From Streptomyces umbrinus (GTDB lineage: Bacteria > Actinomycetota > Actinomycetes > Streptomycetales > Streptomycetaceae): DNA of 64,000 bases. A model generated the notes under the pieces. That model saw only the letters and a list, made by a program, of their open reading frames with translations. It ran no database searches and was not told the DNA's origin. The DNA lies in NCBI RefSeq assembly GCF_030817415.1, contig NZ_JAUSZI010000002.1, positions 12,127,501 through 12,191,500 on the forward strand, read 5' to 3'. Positions 26,811 to 35,861 of this stretch are shown piece by piece. Every line of letters begins with the position of its first letter. Positions within the stretch are counted from its first letter, which is position 1. The position numbers and the translations under genes were made by a program.

Positions 26811-26876
26811 TCCTTCCACCCCCGCAGGGAAGAGTCGGCCCCGTACAGACCCGACACATCGAAGCCAGGGGGAAGC

Positions 26877-27335
26877 ATGCGTCTGACGGGAACACTCATG
26901 GCCGGTACGGCGACGGCGGCACTGCTGGCCGGAGGCCTGCTGGTCGGCAGCGCCGGGACAGCGAGCGCCGCTCAGTACGACGGCACCGACCCGTCGGCCA
27001 CCGGATGCAGTGCCTCGGCACGCACCGTCGGTTCGGCCAACATCGGAAACGGCGCCGCGCTGCTCGAACTGCGCTACAGCAGTGGCTGCAGGACCGCCTG
27101 GGCCCGGATCACGATCACCAATGGCAACCGCTGCGTTGCCGGGGTGGACAACTGCGCCCACGCCACCGTTCACCGCAACAGCGACGGTGCGGAGTACAGG
27201 TGCTACACCGAGAACGACCCGGCCCGGCACTCCTGCTACACGCTGCAGGTGAACGACGCCGGCGTCACCTCCTACGCCTACGGCGACATCGACCTGGGAG
27301 CCACGTCCCCCAGCGGCCGGACCGGCAGCTTCTGA
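26877..27335 (+). CDS. Small secreted DUF2690-like protein
   Basis: 152-aa exported protein. A signal peptide at 1-32 (MRLTGTLMAGTATAALLAGGLLVGSAGTASA, cleavage after ASA) is followed by a Cys-containing domain starting QYDGTDPSATGC, then GAALLELRYSSGCRTAWARITITNGN. The YDGTDPxxTGC opening and the RYSxxCxTxWAR segment are characteristic of DUF2690/YjfA-like proteins. Function unknown. ATG 26877 follows AGGGGGAA. It is divergent from the SARP regulator and probably controlled by it. A strong hairpin follows the stop, so it is a single-gene transcript. Confidence 0.82.
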   Translation: MRLTGTLMAGTATAALLAGGLLVGSAGTASAAQYDGTDPSATGCSASARTVGSANIGNGAALLELRYSSGCRTAWARITITNGNRCVAGVDNCAHATVHRNSDGAEYRCYTENDPARHSCYTLQVNDAGVTSYAYGDIDLGATSPSGRTGSF

Positions 27336-27348
27336 GGTCAACTCCACA

Positions 27349-27380
27349 CGGCCGGGGCTCCTTCACAGGGGCCCCGGCCG
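27349..27380 (+). terminator. Hairpin after the secreted-protein gene
   Basis: CGGCCGGGGC (27349-27358) pairs with GCCCCGGCCG (27371-27380) across a 12-nt loop, 13 bp after the stop. No T-run, as is usual in Streptomyces. Confidence 0.75.
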
Positions 27381-27587
27381 AACGCGTTACAGATCTGCCG
27401 ATCAGGCAGTGCCCACCGCATCCAGGAACTTCGCCCACGCGCCCGCCCTGATCAACAGCACAGGAGCGTTGTGACGAGGCCCTGAAGCGTCTCCATGAGG
27501 CCAAAGAGCTGCTGTGCGGTCCAACCTCACAACCTGGAGAGACCGCCTCGTCGGACCTGGCCTCCGCTCTGGGTGTGTCAATTTAAC

Positions 27588-29214
27588 GGCCCTGTCTCAC
27601 ATTCGGTGGTGACGGAGTGTGCCGCTATCCGAGGAGGATGTGGTGGCGAAGAAGGGTGAAGCCTGCTCGTCCGTGCATCTGGCGCGCGATCCGCTTGGTC
27701 TTGGTGTTGACGCCCGCGGTGGGGCCGTTGCTGTACGGAAGTGTGAGGGCGGTGTTTACTGCGTCGCGGTCTCGTTCTAGACCTCGGGCGAAGGCATGCA
27801 GGTGGGGCAGGTTGGCTCCGCGGACCTGGACGATCCAATGTGAGAGCGCGTCGGGATTGTCGGCGTGAGGTGCAAGGAGCGGGGCGAAGTCCCTTATAAC
27901 TGCCGCCAGTTGGATCATCTCGGGGCAGGCGGCGGTGAGCTTGGCCAGGAGTTCGTGTTGCTCGGCCTTGAGGTTGTCGGGCCTGGTCAGCAGCATCCGG
28001 GCGAGCCGACGCGGGGAGATATGGCTGCGGTCGGCGTCTGCGCGGCCTTGGTTGATGTACTTGTGCAGGAGGTTCAGGCAGCCCGTGAAGCCCAGGGCTT
28101 TGATCTCTTCGAAGAGGTGCAGGACGGGGAGACGCCAGGGGCCTCGGCTCGGCGTTTTCGCAGGTGCTCGCGGTAGGGGTCGACCAGGCTGGCACGGTAC
28201 TTGGGGACGCGGAGCATCCGCTCGGTCCGGTCCGCACGGGCGTAGCGTTTGACGGTGTTCAGGGCCAGTTGCAGGCGGCGGGCGCATCGAGCAGGCCCAC
28301 GCCCTGTTCGAGCAGACCGTGGGCCTGGTGCCAGCGTTCCAGGGTGGTCTGGGCGCGGGGCCCGTCGTAAATAGATGCGTCCAGTACGGTGGCCCAGCAG
28401 GTGCTGTGTGCCTTCACCTCGCCGTGAGAACCTTCACACAGGTTCTTCCACAAATGCCACCGATCACCGACCTGCGTCGCACGGGCAGAGCGCGGCGGAT
28501 GGCCTCGGCGTAGGTCGCCGAGCCGTCACGGCACACGACCTCGACGCCCGGATGTTCGCGCAGCCACGCTTCCAGGGGGTCGGCCGTGCGGTCGGGCAGC
28601 ACGGCGATCCGCTCGTGGGTCTCGGCGTCGATGATCATGGTGGCATAGCGGTGGCGCCGGCGCAGAGCGAAGTCGTCGACGCCGATCACGCGGGGCGTCC
28701 GCGCTGCGGGCAGCGGGATGCGCAACAGGGTACGCAGAGCCGTATGACGCGAGACGCCCACCGCGAGTATCGCCAGCAAACGTGCCCCCGCCCGGCCCGC
28801 TAACTCCTTGACCTCGGCCTTGACTTGCCTGGTCAGACGAGTGGTGCGCCGCTGGTATCGGTCGAGCACTCCGGGCACCTGCTCGCGGAAGGTATGTCGG
28901 CAGCCGCGCGTGGGGCACACCAGACGCCGCACCCGCACACGGACCACCACCCGCCTCCCGTCGACCGGCACGTCAGCCACAGTCCGCCAGTGGTAGCCGT
29001 GCACCCGCCCCGACGACACCCCGCACACCGGGCACGGCGCCATGTTCTGCGGCGTCTGCGCCCACACCACGGTCCGCTCGCCCTCGTCGACCATGTCGTC
29101 TATGACCAGCGGGCACAGGCCCGAAAACACCATCTGCACAAGCTCGTTGACATCCGTCACACGGATGCCAACGAGCCTCACGACTCTGCGTCACCACCGA
29201 AAGTGAGACAGAGC
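27588..29214 (-). mobile_element. ISL3-family element, decayed
   Basis: Terminal repeats match well: the left end reads GCCCTGTCTCACATTCGGTG and the right end, read inward, GCTCTGTCTCACTTTCGGTG, both continuing GTGACG. This is the ISL3-type end. Flanking octamers do not match, so the target duplication has been lost or never sampled. The transposase inside is frameshifted. Confidence 0.82.
27625..29181 (-). pseudogene. ISL3-family transposase, frameshifted
   Basis: The first 240 codons from 29181 are good ISL3 sequence: zinc-finger-like CPVCGVSSGRVHGYHWRTVADVPVDGRRV...CPTRGCRHTF, a helical region and then the DDE start RVIGVDDFALRRRHRYATMIID and VVCRDGSATYAEAIRRALP. Near 28480 the frame shifts; MWKNLCEGSHGEVKAH continues in another. 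It shifts again near 28280, and the C-terminal part (LFEEIKALGFTGCLNLLHKYI...YSNGPTAGVNTKTKRIARQMHGRAGFTLLRHHIL) is in a third frame with the last catalytic region. Two frameshifts make it inactive, although both IS ends remain and it could be moved in trans. Confidence 0.85.
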
Positions 29215-29233
29215 AGTTAGATTTCACTCCCAG

Positions 29234-30631
29234 TTAAATACGTGCCCCTCCGTTGTGACTGCTATGGCCGTGCACGGGCTCGGTGCCAGGCCGGTCGCGG
29301 AGCCGGAGGCTGATCAGTGCGGTGATCGTGAAGGCGGCGACCTGGTAGAGCATGGCGTGCCGGAACGCGGTGTCCGCATCGGCGGCGGGGGCATGGTAGG
29401 CGAGTCCGGCTGCGGTCACTCCGATCGATCCGCCGAGCTGCTGTGCTGTGGGCAGCAGTCCGGAGACCGAACCGGCGGCGGGGCCGTGCACCTCGGCCAG
29501 GACCAGGGTGAACACCGAGGCGGTGAAGGCGCCGAACGCAGCTCCGCCGATGGCCAGCACGGGCAGTGCCGCCTGGCGTCCCGCTGCCGAGCCGATGAGC
29601 GGGGCCAGCGCCAGGCACATCCCGGCCAGTACCAGGGACGCGACGGTGAGCACCGTCGGCCCGTGTCGGCGGGTGAGAGCGGGCGCGGCTCTGCTGCCGA
29701 CGCCGGCGGAGGCCGCGAACGGTGCTGACGTCAGCGCGGCCGCGAGGGCCGAGTACCCGACGGCGGCCTGAAGGTGGAGGAAGAGCAGGTAGGTGAAGGA
29801 GGGCACGCCCGTGTTGAACACGAACACCAGCAGCGTGCCCCGGCGCGCCGACCGGTCACGCAGCACCGCGGGATGGATCAGCGGGTCGGGCCGGTGCGGG
29901 AGGCTGCGGACGAAGTGGCCGAGGGCGGCAACAGCCACGGCGAATCCGGCCCACGTCCACCAGGGCCAGCCTGCTTCCCGCCCCAGCGCCAGGGGCAGGA
30001 CCAGCGCGCCGGCTCCCACGGTGACCAGCAACGCACCCAGCCTGTCGACGCGGAGTCCGTCCGCCCCGCGGGTGCGGGGCAACGCGGTCGCTCCGGCCAG
30101 CGAGGCGAGCGCCACCGGCACGGTGAGGAGCATCACCGGCCGCCAGCCGAGGCCGAAGAGATCGGCACTCAGGACGAGGCCGCCGATCAGGGGCCCGGCC
30201 AGTGACGCGACGGCCATGGTGGCGCCGTACAGGCCGAGGGCGCGCGGCCGGCGTGTCGCGGGGGTGGCGGCCTGGATGATTGACAGGACCTGGGGAGCGA
30301 CCAGGCCGCTGCCCGCGCCCTGCACCAGCCGGGCCGCGATCAGTGATGCGGCGTCGGGGGCACACGCGCCGGCCACCGAGCCCGCGGTGAAGACCACGGT
30401 GCCCGCCACGAAGAGGCGGCGGTAGCCGTACCGGTCGCCGAGCCGTGCGGCGGGGATGAGCAGGCACGCGTACGTCAGGGTGTATCCGGCGAGGACCAGT
30501 TGCACGGCGCCCGGACCGGCGCCGAGGCCAGCCTGTATCGCCGGCGCAGCCACCTGGGCGACAGTGACGTTGAGCAGTTGCACGAAAGTGGCGCTGAGCA
30601 CCACCGGCAGCACGAGGCGTCCGACGCTCAC
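29234..30631 (-). CDS. MFS drug exporter (DHA2-like)
   Basis: 465-aa inner-membrane proton antiporter with about 14 predicted helices. It shows motif A-like LGDRYGYRRLFVAG after helix 2, a helix-4 region LIAARLVQGAGSGLVAPQ and a helix-5 antiporter motif C-like GLYGATMAVASLAGPLIGGL. These mark EmrB/QacA-type drug exporters. Its start (30631) overlaps the hydrolase stop (ATGA), so the two are co-expressed, and both are divergent from the LysR gene. With a hydrolase partner it may export a modified small molecule; the substrate is unknown. Confidence 0.9.
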   Translation of the reverse strand: MSVGRLVLPVVLSATFVQLLNVTVAQVAAPAIQAGLGAGPGAVQLVLAGYTLTYACLLIPAARLGDRYGYRRLFVAGTVVFTAGSVAGACAPDAASLIAARLVQGAGSGLVAPQVLSIIQAATPATRRPRALGLYGATMAVASLAGPLIGGLVLSADLFGLGWRPVMLLTVPVALASLAGATALPRTRGADGLRVDRLGALLVTVGAGALVLPLALGREAGWPWWTWAGFAVAVAALGHFVRSLPHRPDPLIHPAVLRDRSARRGTLLVFVFNTGVPSFTYLLFLHLQAAVGYSALAAALTSAPFAASAGVGSRAAPALTRRHGPTVLTVASLVLAGMCLALAPLIGSAAGRQAALPVLAIGGAAFGAFTASVFTLVLAEVHGPAAGSVSGLLPTAQQLGGSIGVTAAGLAYHAPAADADTAFRHAMLYQVAAFTITALISLRLRDRPGTEPVHGHSSHNGGARI

Positions 30632-31473
30632 GGCAGCAGCGCCGCGGCGAGCTCATGGGGCCGGGCGGCGAACGGGCTGTGGCTGCCGGGGAGGGTGCGC
30701 ACGGTGAACGGGTTGCCGGGCATGGCCCGGTCGGCTTCCGCGATCATCAGTTCCTGCACGGCCGTCGGCAGTGCCCGGTCGTCCGCGCAGCGCAGGAAGG
30801 TCCGCGGGATGCGCCCCCACCGGCCCGGGGTCACGATGACCGGGGTGGTGGGGATCGCCAGAGGTAGATCGGGGCTCAGTGCCGAGCGCCAGCGGTCGAA
30901 GCGGTCCAGGGGGGTGTCGTGGTAGTGCGTCTGCCGCAGTTCCTCGATGTAGGCGGGGTCGTGCGAGAGCGGGTTGATCCGCACGGCGCCCAGTTCTCCG
31001 GGGTCGCCGAGGTTCAGACTCTGGCCTCGTGCCGTGGCGTTCTCGGGCGAGCCCAGGTAGTCGAAGAACCGGGGCCGTCCGGCGGGCACGAAGGCTGAGA
31101 GGTAGACGATCTCATCGACGAGTTCGGGTGCGCGCTCGGCGGCCAGTGACGCGGGGCCGCCGCCCGCGCTGTGCGCGACGAGCACGACACGACGGTGGTG
31201 GCGGGCCTGGCGCAGCGTGTCCAGCACGGCCTCGGCGCTGTCGTCCATCGTCACGGTGGCGAGCGCGGACTTCTCGGTCAACAGGCCCGGCTGACCCGGC
31301 TGGAGGTATCCGCTGGGCAGTGGCGCGTCGAAGCCGTGTCCCGGCAGGTCGATGGCCATGCTCGCGGCACCGAGTGCGGCGAGTGCGCGCTGCGTCGCCG
31401 CCCACTGCCCGGAGCCGTGCCAGGCCCCGTGCACGAAGACGAAGACGGTGTCTGTGGAGGAAGAAGCAGTCAT
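30628..31473 (-). CDS. Alpha/beta-fold hydrolase (esterase-like)
   Basis: 281-aa cytoplasmic hydrolase. The oxyanion segment is FVHGAWHGSGQW, the nucleophile Ser lies in VLVAHSAGGGPASLA, and the terminal His is in LPGSHSPFAARPHELAAAL. The lid region carries YLSAFVPAGRPRFFDYLG. The signature resembles plant-type methylesterase/acetone-cyanohydrin-lyase relatives (HGAWHG...SHSP) common in Streptomyces. ATG 31473 is close to the divergent LysR gene (92 bp gap), which presumably controlled the hydrolase-MFS operon. Confidence 0.88.
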   Translation of the reverse strand: MTASSSTDTVFVFVHGAWHGSGQWAATQRALAALGAASMAIDLPGHGFDAPLPSGYLQPGQPGLLTEKSALATVTMDDSAEAVLDTLRQARHHRRVVLVAHSAGGGPASLAAERAPELVDEIVYLSAFVPAGRPRFFDYLGSPENATARGQSLNLGDPGELGAVRINPLSHDPAYIEELRQTHYHDTPLDRFDRWRSALSPDLPLAIPTTPVIVTPGRWGRIPRTFLRCADDRALPTAVQELMIAEADRAMPGNPFTVRTLPGSHSPFAARPHELAAALLP

Positions 31474-31565
31474 GACCGCATTCCACGCGACCCGATCCCG
31501 ATCATCCAGCGAAAGATCTGAAGAGCCGACCTACGATACATGTGAGATATGGATGGGAGGCTGAC

Positions 31566-32504
31566 ATGGAGGCGCGGCACCTGCGATACGCACTGACCCT
31601 CGCCGAGCACGCACACTTCGGCCGGGCGGCCGGTGCGCTGGGCATCGCGCAGCCTCCGCTGTCCAAGCAGATCGCCGACCTCGAACGAGAAGTGGGCGCC
31701 CGCCTGTTCGACCGCACCCGCCAGGGGGTGTTCCCGACAGCTGCGGGCGCGGCCTTCCTCTCCCGGGCCCGCAGGGCGCTCGACGAGATCACGGCGGCTT
31801 CGGTCGACGCGGCCAGGGCAGCACGCGGCGAGACGGGACGGCTGCGCCTGGGGTTCATCGCCTCGGCGCTGCTCAAGCCCCTGCCGGACGTCCTCGGCCG
31901 GTTCGGCCGCGAACGGCCCGACGTGCGGCTGGAACTGCACGAGATGGCGACCAACCGCAGCACGGCCGCGCTCGTCGCCGGCGAACTTGACGTGGCGATC
32001 GGCCTCGGCCGTCCACGAGGCGTCGGGGCCGAGCAGTTGGTATAGGTCCCGATCGGACACGACCACCTGGTCGCGGTCGTGAGCAGCACGCATCCGTACG
32101 CGGGGCAGTCGTCGGTGGACGTGGACCAACTGCGGCGACAGCCGCTGATCGTGGCGCCGGGCGAGGACGAGCCCGCCGTCGTCACCGGGCTGCGGAACTT
32201 GTTGGGCAAGGACTCCCCGACGCTCTCCGGCGCGACCGTCGCGAGGGACATCCACACCATCATCGGCCTCGCTGCCTGCGGGGTGGGCGTCGGTCTGGGA
32301 CCCTCCCGCATGCTGACGGCCCAACGACGGGGCACGTGGTTCTGCGAGGTGACCCCGCACACACCTCTGCCGGATCTGGTCCTGTCCTTCCAAGCCCGGG
32401 ACCGCTCCCCGGCACTGAACGCCTTCCTCGACATCATCCGCCAGAACTGCCCCGAGGTCGGTGCCGCGCTCGACCACCGGCTCGGCCCACTCGGACCACA
32501 ATGA
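31566..32504 (+). pseudogene. LysR-type regulator interrupted by an in-frame amber codon
   Basis: The HTH_1 domain (MEARHLRYALTLAEHAHFGRAAGALGIAQPPLSKQIADLE) and first half of the co-inducer domain read normally, then TAG at 32043-32045 stops the protein after GAEQLV (159 aa). The same frame continues perfectly (VPIGHDHLVAVVSSTHPY to LDHRLGPLGPQ) to TGA at 32504, giving a full 312-aa LysR if the TAG were a sense codon. A single substitution such as CAG to TAG explains it. The short product keeps the DNA-binding domain and could bind without sensing. Confidence 0.85.
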
Positions 32505-32998
32505 AGAAGGCGACGGCGCCTCGACTTCTACCTGACTTTGCCTCGCCGGACGAGTGGGAGGAGTTCACCTCCGTTCCTGCGCCTCGGCACCGAGCTCCGC
32601 CGCACTGTCGGCACGACTGAACCAGAACTCCATCGCACGTTCATACCCAGGCGTCAGCTGCGGTTACTGACCCTTTTGGTGTGATGCCGTCAAGGTGAGG
32701 CCGGTTTCGGTGAGGCAGCCGTCGATGACATTGCCGCGGTATTGGATCTGGCGAAGTCCTCGCCGGAGGGTGTGCATCAGGTGGTCTGGGTCGGTGAATG
32801 GTCAAAGACCGCCTGGACATCACCGGCGCCCGCTGGGGCCTGTCCGGAGCTGAAGCCGTACTCAAACTGCGTGCCGTCCGCGCCAATGGCGACTTCGACG
32901 CCTACTGGGCCTGACACCAGCAGCAGGAGTTCATCCGCAACCACCAAACGCGCTACCGCGACCAGGCCATACCCACCGCCTGATCGACAGCACCCTCA
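32505..32998. other. Degenerate interval before the first IS5-type copy
   Basis: 494 bp without an intact gene. On the minus strand about 32815-32675 reads HLMHTLRRGLRQIQYRGNVIDGCLTETGLTL and ends in a stop, like the tail of a lost protein that I cannot name. On the plus strand an ISKra4-type tail follows. The interval ends with TCA at 32996-32998, next to the IS. Confidence 0.5.
32800..32982 (+). pseudogene. ISKra4-type transposase C-terminal remnant
   Basis: The frame reads [36 protein letters not shown], then a TGA, then HQQQEFIRNHQTRYRD to another stop. The [22 protein letters not shown]..GDFxxYWxxH pattern is the C-terminal end of ISKra4-family transposases. One internal stop and no N-terminal part. 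Confidence 0.65.
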
Positions 32999-33100
32999 GA
33001 GGGCGGTATGAGAGTGCGTAGGTGTTTTGTCGTCTCCTGAACGTGTAGCGGTGTGGCATCTCGGCCGGTCGGCGGCCCTGGGCATGTTGAGCTGGTCGCC

Positions 33101-33930
33101 GTGAGCGAGCGCAAGTCCTACAAGACCGACCTGAGCGATGAGCAGTGGGTGTTGGTCGAGCCGGTGATCATCGCGTGGAAGGGTGCGCATCCCTCGGTCA
33201 GTGGTCATCAGGGCCGGTACGCGATGCGGGAGATCGTCAACGCTCTGCTCTACCAGGGCCGGACCGGTTGTCAGTGGGACCTGCTCCCGCACGACTTTTC
33301 GCCGCCCGGCGCGGTGAAGTACTACTTCTACATCTGGCGCGACGACGGGACCGACCAGACCATCCACGACCTGCTGCGTTGGCAGGTGCGGGAGAAGCTG
33401 GGCCGGAAGGCAGATCCGAGCCTGGTGGTGCTCGACACTCAGAGCGTGCACGCGGCGGCCGGAGTGCCCGCCGGGTCGACGGGGCGTGATGCGGCAAAAA
33501 AGTACCGGGCCGCAAGCGCGGCCTGGCCGTTGACGTTCTGGGACTGGTGATCGCAGTGGTCGTGGTGGCCGCGTCGGCGCACGAGAACGCCGTCGGGATC
33601 GCGCTGCTGAACAAGGTTGCCGCCGACACCGACGCCGTGGAGAAAGCCCTGGTCGACCAGGGCTTCAAGAACGCCGTCGTCGCGCACGGGGAGAAGGTGG
33701 GCATTGAGGTGGAGGTCGTGGAGCGCAACCCCGCACAGACCGGGTTCGTTCCCCAGGCCAAGCGGTGGGTCGTGGAGCGCGCCTATGGGATCTTGATGCT
33801 GCACCGCAGGCTGGTGCGCGACTACGAGCACCGGCCCCGCAGTTCGGAGTCACGGGTGTACTGGGCGATGACCTCGGTAATACTGCGCCGGTTGACCGGG
33901 GCGACCGCGCCGGCCTGGCGCACCTCGTGA
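33101..33930 (+). CDS. IS5-type transposase expressed by -1 frameshift
   Basis: orfA (GTG 33101) encodes DUF4096 and the first part of the DDE core: LSDEQWVLVEPVI, YAMREIVNALLYQGRTGCQWDLLPHDF and LVVLDTQSVHAAAG. At 33496-33502 the heptamer A-AAA-AAG lies in the right phase (GCA AAA AAG). A -1 slip leads into PGRKRGLAVDVLGLVIAVVVVAA and on to ERAYGILMLHRRLVRDYEH with the catalytic Glu. The full-length product is about 276 aa; without slippage orfA stops at 33550. This design is known for IS427-like elements. The end overlaps the passenger start (GTGA, 33927-33930). Confidence 0.88.
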
Positions 33931-34349
33931 CCGGTGGAGAGCTGACGCTCGGGGCGGTGCTGGCCCGGCTGGAGGAGCGGGAACGAGAGATCACCGCGCA
34001 GGCCGAGGCAACGAGGGAACGGATCGCGCAGCTGACCGCACAGCTCGACGAACTCGACCGGGCCACCGAGGAAGTTCGGATCACCCGCAAGACACTGCTG
34101 GAGCTGCCCGATCCGCAACCGCCCGCACCCCCGGCACCGAAACTTCCGGATCATCCGGCCTATCAGCAGATCATGGCGGTGTTCACCGCGGCCGGCCACC
34201 CGCTGAGAGCCCGGCAGGTCTGCGAGGCGATGGACCTGGCGGTCGCGCCCAACAACATCAACAACATCCGCCTAAAGCTCAAGCGGCTGGCCGACCGCGG
34301 GATCCTGGCCGAGACCGAGCAGGGCTTGTTCACCCAGCCCCGGCCGTAG
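33927..34349 (+). CDS. IS passenger protein: coiled coil plus winged helix
   Basis: 140-aa protein of unknown function carried inside the IS. Residues 1-55 form a coiled coil (AVLARLEEREREITAQAEATRERIAQLTAQLDELDRATEEVRITRK). A Pro-rich linker (LPDPQPPAPPAPKLPDHP) is followed by a winged-helix-like domain (AYQQIMAVFTAAGHPLRARQVCEAMDLAVAPNNINNIRLKLKRLADRGILAETEQGLFTQ). Start GTG 33927 overlaps the transposase stop, so it is translationally coupled. It may bind IS ends or regulate transposition; no catalytic site is visible. An identical copy is at 51896-52318. Confidence 0.75.
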   Translation: MTGGELTLGAVLARLEEREREITAQAEATRERIAQLTAQLDELDRATEEVRITRKTLLELPDPQPPAPPAPKLPDHPAYQQIMAVFTAAGHPLRARQVCEAMDLAVAPNNINNIRLKLKRLADRGILAETEQGLFTQPRP

Positions 34350-34571
34350 CCGCCGCGACCTGCCCGCCCACCCCGGACAAAACCAAGAATCGGGCATCAG
34401 GTCTCATACCGCCCCCTGAGCACAAGACGGGCCGAACTGGACGAACCCGGCAGGACAGTTCATTCACGCCAGTGACATCCTGGGCCTGACCTGCACCCCT
34501 GCTGAGCTGGGCAATCGTGCTGATGGTTGCGGAATGTCACCCCCGACTTCCCGGGATTCCCCAGGAGTTTC

Positions 34572-34593
34572 CGGCCCAGTGTGCACTGGGCCG
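34572..34593. repeat. Perfect short palindrome
   Basis: CCGGCCCAGTG is followed directly by CACTGGGCCGG, an 11-bp perfect inverted repeat without loop. Such symmetry suits a regulator-binding site, but no intact gene starts next to it. Confidence 0.6.
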
Positions 34594-34744
34594 GGGGCGT
34601 GGCCTACTCCTCGTGGATGTACCAGCGGGACTTCGCGATGCAGGGCGCAGCCGACGGGCGCGATATGTCGAGTTGCTGCGCTGCTGTGCAAGATGGAGTG
34701 TGCGATTTTCATCGAGGGCGAGTAGGTGCCTCGTGGCGAGCACA

Positions 34745-34845
34745 TGCGGAAGAAGTCGCACCACTCGATGGTGGTGCCGATGAGGCTTGCGGTGACGACG
34801 CGCTTGAGGCTGTTCGGCGTCGGGGAGCGGTTGCTGCGGAGGCCA
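34745..34845 (-). pseudogene. N-terminal remnant of an MHS-family (MFS) metabolite transporter
   Basis: One frame reads NSLKRVVTASLIGTTIEWCDFF, the first-helix signature of metabolite:H+ symporters (aromatic acids, shikimate, proline/betaine). An ATG-led start (MASAATAP) lies in another frame just upstream. The frame is lost after DFFRMCS. The cluster may once have had an uptake permease here. Confidence 0.6.
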
Positions 34846-35225
34846 TGTGCGCCGCTTCCTCGTGTGCGGTGAGGACGGGTTCGTGTCGGAACATCGTAGG
34901 AATATGCAGGTTAGGCGCACATGTGGCGGGACAACATAGTTCGGGGCCGGAACGTAAGCGTGGCCTACACGTCTGCCTCTCAAAATCCGGACCAGGCGCT
35001 CGATCGGCGGCAGGACAGACGGCGTCAGGGATGTGTGATTCGGGGTGATTTGACGTGCTGACTTGGTGCTGACTACCCAGCGTTGAACTCCGGCCTTTGG
35101 GGCTGGGTGGCAACTCGTTGGCCGTGGCGGCGTGCCTGGTCCCCCCCTCGCGTCACCCGCAGTCAGACCTGTGCGCTCGCTGCGGCGTCTTATGCGGCGG
35201 TGGGCGCGATCCGCGAACCCGACTG

Positions 35226-35861
35226 TCAGTGACCGCGCTCGATCCACGCGTCGAGATGCGGCGCCTCGGCGCCGATCGTGGTGTCGTCCCCATGTCCGGT
35301 ACGCACCGTGGTTTCGGGCGGCAGCGTCAGCAGACGGTCGCGGATCGCGCGGATGATCGTCGGGAAGTGCGAGTACGAACGTCCCGTGGCCCCCGGCCCG
35401 CCCTGGAACAAGGTGTCTCCGGTGAAAACCGTGGCCAGTTCCTCAGCGTAGAGACACACCGCGCCTTGAGTATGCCCGGGGGTGTGCAGGACCGTCAGTT
35501 CCGTCCCGGCGATGGTGAGACGGCGGCCGTCCGAGAGGTAGCCGTCGGGATCCCGGTCGGGATGCGTGTGTTTCCACAACAGACGGTCGTCCAGGTGCAG
35601 GAAGATCGGCGCACCGGTGCGGTCGGCCAGTGACGGCGCGGCGTCGATGTGGTCGTTGTGGGCGTGGGTGCACACGATGGCCGTAAGGAGACGGTCGCCG
35701 ACCGCCTCGCCGATGGCGTCGGCGTCGTGGGCAGCGTCGACGACCAGTACCTCGTGGTCGTCACCCACGATCCAGACGTTGTTCTCGACGTCCCATGTCC
35801 CGCCGTCCAGTGAGAAGGTCCCGGCGGTGACGACCCGCTCGACACGTACGGCCCCGCTCAC
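35226..35861 (-). CDS. Metallo-beta-lactamase-fold hydrolase, mycothiol-thioester partner
   Basis: 211-aa soluble MBL protein. Metal-binding residues: [11 protein letters not shown] (HxHxDH), [24 protein letters not shown] and [12 protein letters not shown]. The overall form is glyoxalase-II-like. In actinomycetes this gene usually follows S-(hydroxymethyl)mycothiol dehydrogenase and is thought to hydrolyse the S-formylmycothiol product to formate. Start GTG 35861 overlaps the dehydrogenase stop (GTGA). It is the last gene of the minus-strand operon. Confidence 0.88.
   Translation of the reverse strand: MSGAVRVERVVTAGTFSLDGGTWDVENNVWIVGDDHEVLVVDAAHDADAIGEAVGDRLLTAIVCTHAHNDHIDAAPSLADRTGAPIFLHLDDRLLWKHTHPDRDPDGYLSDGRRLTIAGTELTVLHTPGHTQGAVCLYAEELATVFTGDTLFQGGPGATGRSYSHFPTIIRAIRDRLLTLPPETTVRTGHGDDTTIGAEAPHLDAWIERGH

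Larger units (their letters stand above)
32999..34416 (+). mobile_element. IS5-type element with passenger gene, left copy
   Basis: Ends GAGGGCGGTATGAGAG at 32999 and, inward from 34416, GGGGGCGGTATGAGAC, an inverted repeat of about 14 bp. It carries a two-frame transposase and a coupled passenger gene. Same length (1418 bp) and same translations as the right copy. Confidence 0.88.
34417..35225. other. 809-bp degenerate interval with a transporter remnant
   Basis: No intact gene. The minus strand at about 34845-34745 has a remnant of an MHS-type transporter. The rest, including 34900-35200, shows only short broken frames. A weak inverted pair (CCGGCCCAGTG / CACTGGGCCGG) lies around 34572-34593. 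Confidence 0.5.

Noticed and set aside
27588..29214. 8-bp target duplication of the ISL3 copy
   Set aside because: The flanking octamers differ, so no duplication can be claimed.
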